Of a stretch of 64,000 nucleotides of DNA, positions 62,275 through 64,000 are shown in pieces. The notes below the pieces were generated by a model. The model was given only the letters and a program-made list of their open reading frames with translations. It made no database searches and had not been told where the DNA came from. Source of the stretch: Nostoc sp. NIES-4103 (GTDB lineage: Bacteria > Cyanobacteriota > Cyanobacteriia > Cyanobacteriales > Nostocaceae); assembly GCF_002368335.1 (NCBI RefSeq), contig NZ_AP018288.1, positions 7,742,389 to 7,806,388 on the forward strand, in the 5' to 3' direction. The position numbers were made by a program, and so were the translations under genes. Within the stretch, counting starts at the first letter, position 1. Every line of letters starts with the position of its first letter.

Positions 62275-62605
62275 GACATGCTAATAAAGACTTGGGTGAA
62301 TCATGTCCAGAAGACCAGCAATTAACTCAGCGAAATGCTATCTTATAAAAATAATATAGGGTGTAAAGATGACACCAACAAAAGTGTCACACTATCGTCA
62401 CATTAAATTCATAGTGACAAATTAGACTGCCACAAAAACTGGCAAGTCAGCAATAATAGTTAATAAATTATTGCAATATTTCAGAATAATTCAAAGGGGA
62501 AAATTAATGAGGGGAACATAACTGAAAATAGGGTATAAAAACTTAAAGTTTTCTCAAAAGCCTGATTGCTAAACTGTCAACACACAATTACCCCAGCTGA
62601 TATAC
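62275..62605. other. Divergent spacer before ctpA, nothing specific seen
   Basis: 330 bases, AT-rich, presumably the promoters of both genes. No repeat or small gene recognised. Confidence 0.4.
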
Positions 62606-63943
62606 ATGAACCAATCTGCGAAACGTCACTCGCCGCTCCAAGTAGCCTTGATTGGTGGAGCGATCGCTACAACGGCCACCTTGTCTGTATTTGGCCCTGC
62701 TTGGACTCGCTGTGTGCGTGCCGCTCTACAAGATAGTCCAAAAGCATTAGTTGACCAAGTATGGCAACTAGTAAATCGTGAATATGTTGACGGCAGTTTT
62801 AATAAACAAGATTGGCAAGCAACTCGGCAAAGCTTGTTAAGCAAAAACTATTCTTCTAACGAAGAAGCTTATGTAACAATTCGTGAAGCCTTACAAAAGT
62901 TGGGAGATCCTTACACTCGGTTCATGGATCCCAAACAGTATGAAGCTCTCACCAGCCAAACATCCGGAGAAGTCTCTGGAATTGGCATTCGCATGGAACT
63001 AAACGAAAAAACCAAGCGGCTAACTGTTGTGGAAGCCATAGAAAATTCTCCAGCACTGAGAGCTGGAATCAAAGCAGGCGATGAAATTTTGGCAATCGAT
63101 GGCAAATCCACTTTAGGGCTGAAAGTTGATGATGCTTCCAAACTGATTCGCGGCAAAGCAGGTACTCCCATAACTTTGCAGCTAGGACGGACAGGACAGA
63201 ATGCTGTGACTGTGAAGTTGACACGGGCAAATATTGAAGTACCAACAGTACGTTACACCCTCAAACAAGAAGGCAATCGGCGCGTTGGCTATATCCGTTT
63301 GCGCGAATTTAGTGCCCACGCTGCCGATCAAATGCGTCGAGCCATCCGTGATTTGAATGGTCAGAAAGTCGATGCTTTTGTGTTAGATTTGCGCGGGAAT
63401 CCCGGCGGTTTGTTGCAGGCGAGCATTGAAATTGCTCGAATGTGGCTGGATGATGGTGGCATTGTCCGCACCGTTAACCGTCAAGGCTACAGCGAAGATA
63501 CCAAAGCCAATCGCACAGCCTTGACAAAATTGCCTTTAGCTGTATTGGTGGATGGAAATTCCGCAAGTGCTAGTGAAATTCTTACAGGTGCCCTCAAAGA
63601 TAATAAGCGAGCTATAGTTATTGGTGGTCAAACCTTCGGTAAAGCTTTAGTACAGTCAGTTCACGAATTATCAGATGGTTCCGGTTTAGCCGTTACTATT
63701 GCTCACTACTACACCCCTGCCGGTACAGACATTAACCATAAAGGAATTACACCAAATATCAAGATAGACTTGACAGAAGCACAAGAGCGCCAGTTGGCAT
63801 CCAACCCCAATTTAGTAGGAACTCAAAGCGATCCGCAATATGCCAGAGCGATCGCAGTTCTATCTAGTAACAACTTCGCTCAATCTCCCACCAGCCAATT
63901 GACTCAACCCATGAGCGCTAGCGCCAGCGACTTACAATTTTAG
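62606..63943 (+). CDS. Carboxyl-terminal processing protease (S41 family, CtpA/B/C)
   Basis: The 445-residue protein has an N-terminal signal or membrane segment (ALIGGAIATTATLSVFGPAW), a domain with VWQLVNREYVDGSFN, a PDZ domain (EVSGIGIRMEL, NSPALRAGIKAGDEILAIDG) and the catalytic S41 domain, with the serine in VDGNSASASEILTG and the lysine in GGQTFGKALVQSVHE. Such proteases cut C-terminal ends; the cyanobacterial CtpA matures the D1 precursor of photosystem II, and paralogues CtpB and CtpC have other targets, so the exact paralogue is uncertain. Exported to lumen or periplasm. It is monocistronic. Confidence 0.92.
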   Translation: MNQSAKRHSPLQVALIGGAIATTATLSVFGPAWTRCVRAALQDSPKALVDQVWQLVNREYVDGSFNKQDWQATRQSLLSKNYSSNEEAYVTIREALQKLGDPYTRFMDPKQYEALTSQTSGEVSGIGIRMELNEKTKRLTVVEAIENSPALRAGIKAGDEILAIDGKSTLGLKVDDASKLIRGKAGTPITLQLGRTGQNAVTVKLTRANIEVPTVRYTLKQEGNRRVGYIRLREFSAHAADQMRRAIRDLNGQKVDAFVLDLRGNPGGLLQASIEIARMWLDDGGIVRTVNRQGYSEDTKANRTALTKLPLAVLVDGNSASASEILTGALKDNKRAIVIGGQTFGKALVQSVHELSDGSGLAVTIAHYYTPAGTDINHKGITPNIKIDLTEAQERQLASNPNLVGTQSDPQYARAIAVLSSNNFAQSPTSQLTQPMSASASDLQF

Positions 63944-64000
63944 ATTGATCGCTTGTTAATTTTTAACTAGTGTTCATTATCAGGATTAGAAAGTATGAAG

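Overview
The window comes from a filamentous, probably heterocyst-forming cyanobacterium of the Nostoc/Tolypothrix/Calothrix type. The signs are frequent GCGATCGC (HIP1) octamers, phycocyanin genes with a CpcE/CpcF-type lyase pair, phycoerythrobilin synthesis genes, carotenoid desaturase-type enzymes, a CtpA-type protease, a maturase group II intron, and many short tandem intergenic repeats of the GGGGATTGGGTATT and AACAGTC kinds that are typical of these genomes. No tRNA, rRNA or CRISPR array was seen.

Region 1 (1-16.9 kb) looks like a peptide natural-product (RiPP) locus. On the plus strand there is an array of at least seven small precursor genes: one cut by the window edge, three almost identical copies at a 382-bp period, three diverging copies, plus one decayed copy. 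Each precursor has a double-glycine leader and a Ser/Thr/Tyr-rich core without cysteine. The array is followed by an APH-fold kinase and a HopA1-family protein, the pair that dehydrates Ser/Thr in class V lanthipeptides. On the minus strand lie a parvulin-type prolyl isomerase, a lone precursor-like peptide with a Gly-Asn-Gly junction, an HlyD adaptor, a C39-peptidase ABC exporter with an N-terminal cyclic-nucleotide-binding-like domain, an HTH protein and a second HlyD protein. A kinase/HopA1 pair acting on cysteine-free substrates cannot make lanthionine, which makes this the strongest candidate for an undescribed system.

Region 2 (17-27.6 kb) is mixed: an NAD(P)-binding SDR protein, exodeoxyribonuclease III, a GT4 glycosyltransferase, a zinc-ribbon protein, a zinc alcohol dehydrogenase, small hypotheticals, a PIN-domain protein, a MazF/PemK toxin with an unusual antitoxin-like partner, a secreted hypothetical and a CrtD-like carotenoid desaturase. 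Region 3 (27.8-36.3 kb) is shaped by mobile DNA: a group II intron directly next to a MITE, an M16 peptidase with a tandem repeat inserted in frame, a fructosamine-kinase-family protein, a remnant-rich kilobase, then an APS kinase (cysC) and a sulfotransferase separated by a second MITE.

Region 4 (36.3-43.4 kb, all minus strand) is a light-harvesting cluster: glutathione peroxidase, a CpeS/CpcS-type bilin lyase, pebA, pebB, then cpcB-cpcA-(terminator/attenuator)-cpcE-cpcF and an NTF2-like gene. Region 5 (43.5-48.5 kb) has a pentapeptide-repeat protein, an MCE-domain/ABC-ATPase pair for lipid transport, and a carotenoid-isomerase-like oxidoreductase. Region 6 (49.5-57.9 kb) has two large RTX-like calcium-binding repeat proteins, the second an in-frame fusion of two RTX modules, followed by a complete IS701-type insertion sequence. 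Region 7 (58.3-64 kb) carries recQ, a DUF2905 membrane protein, a DUF218/YdcF-like protein and a CtpA-type S41 protease.
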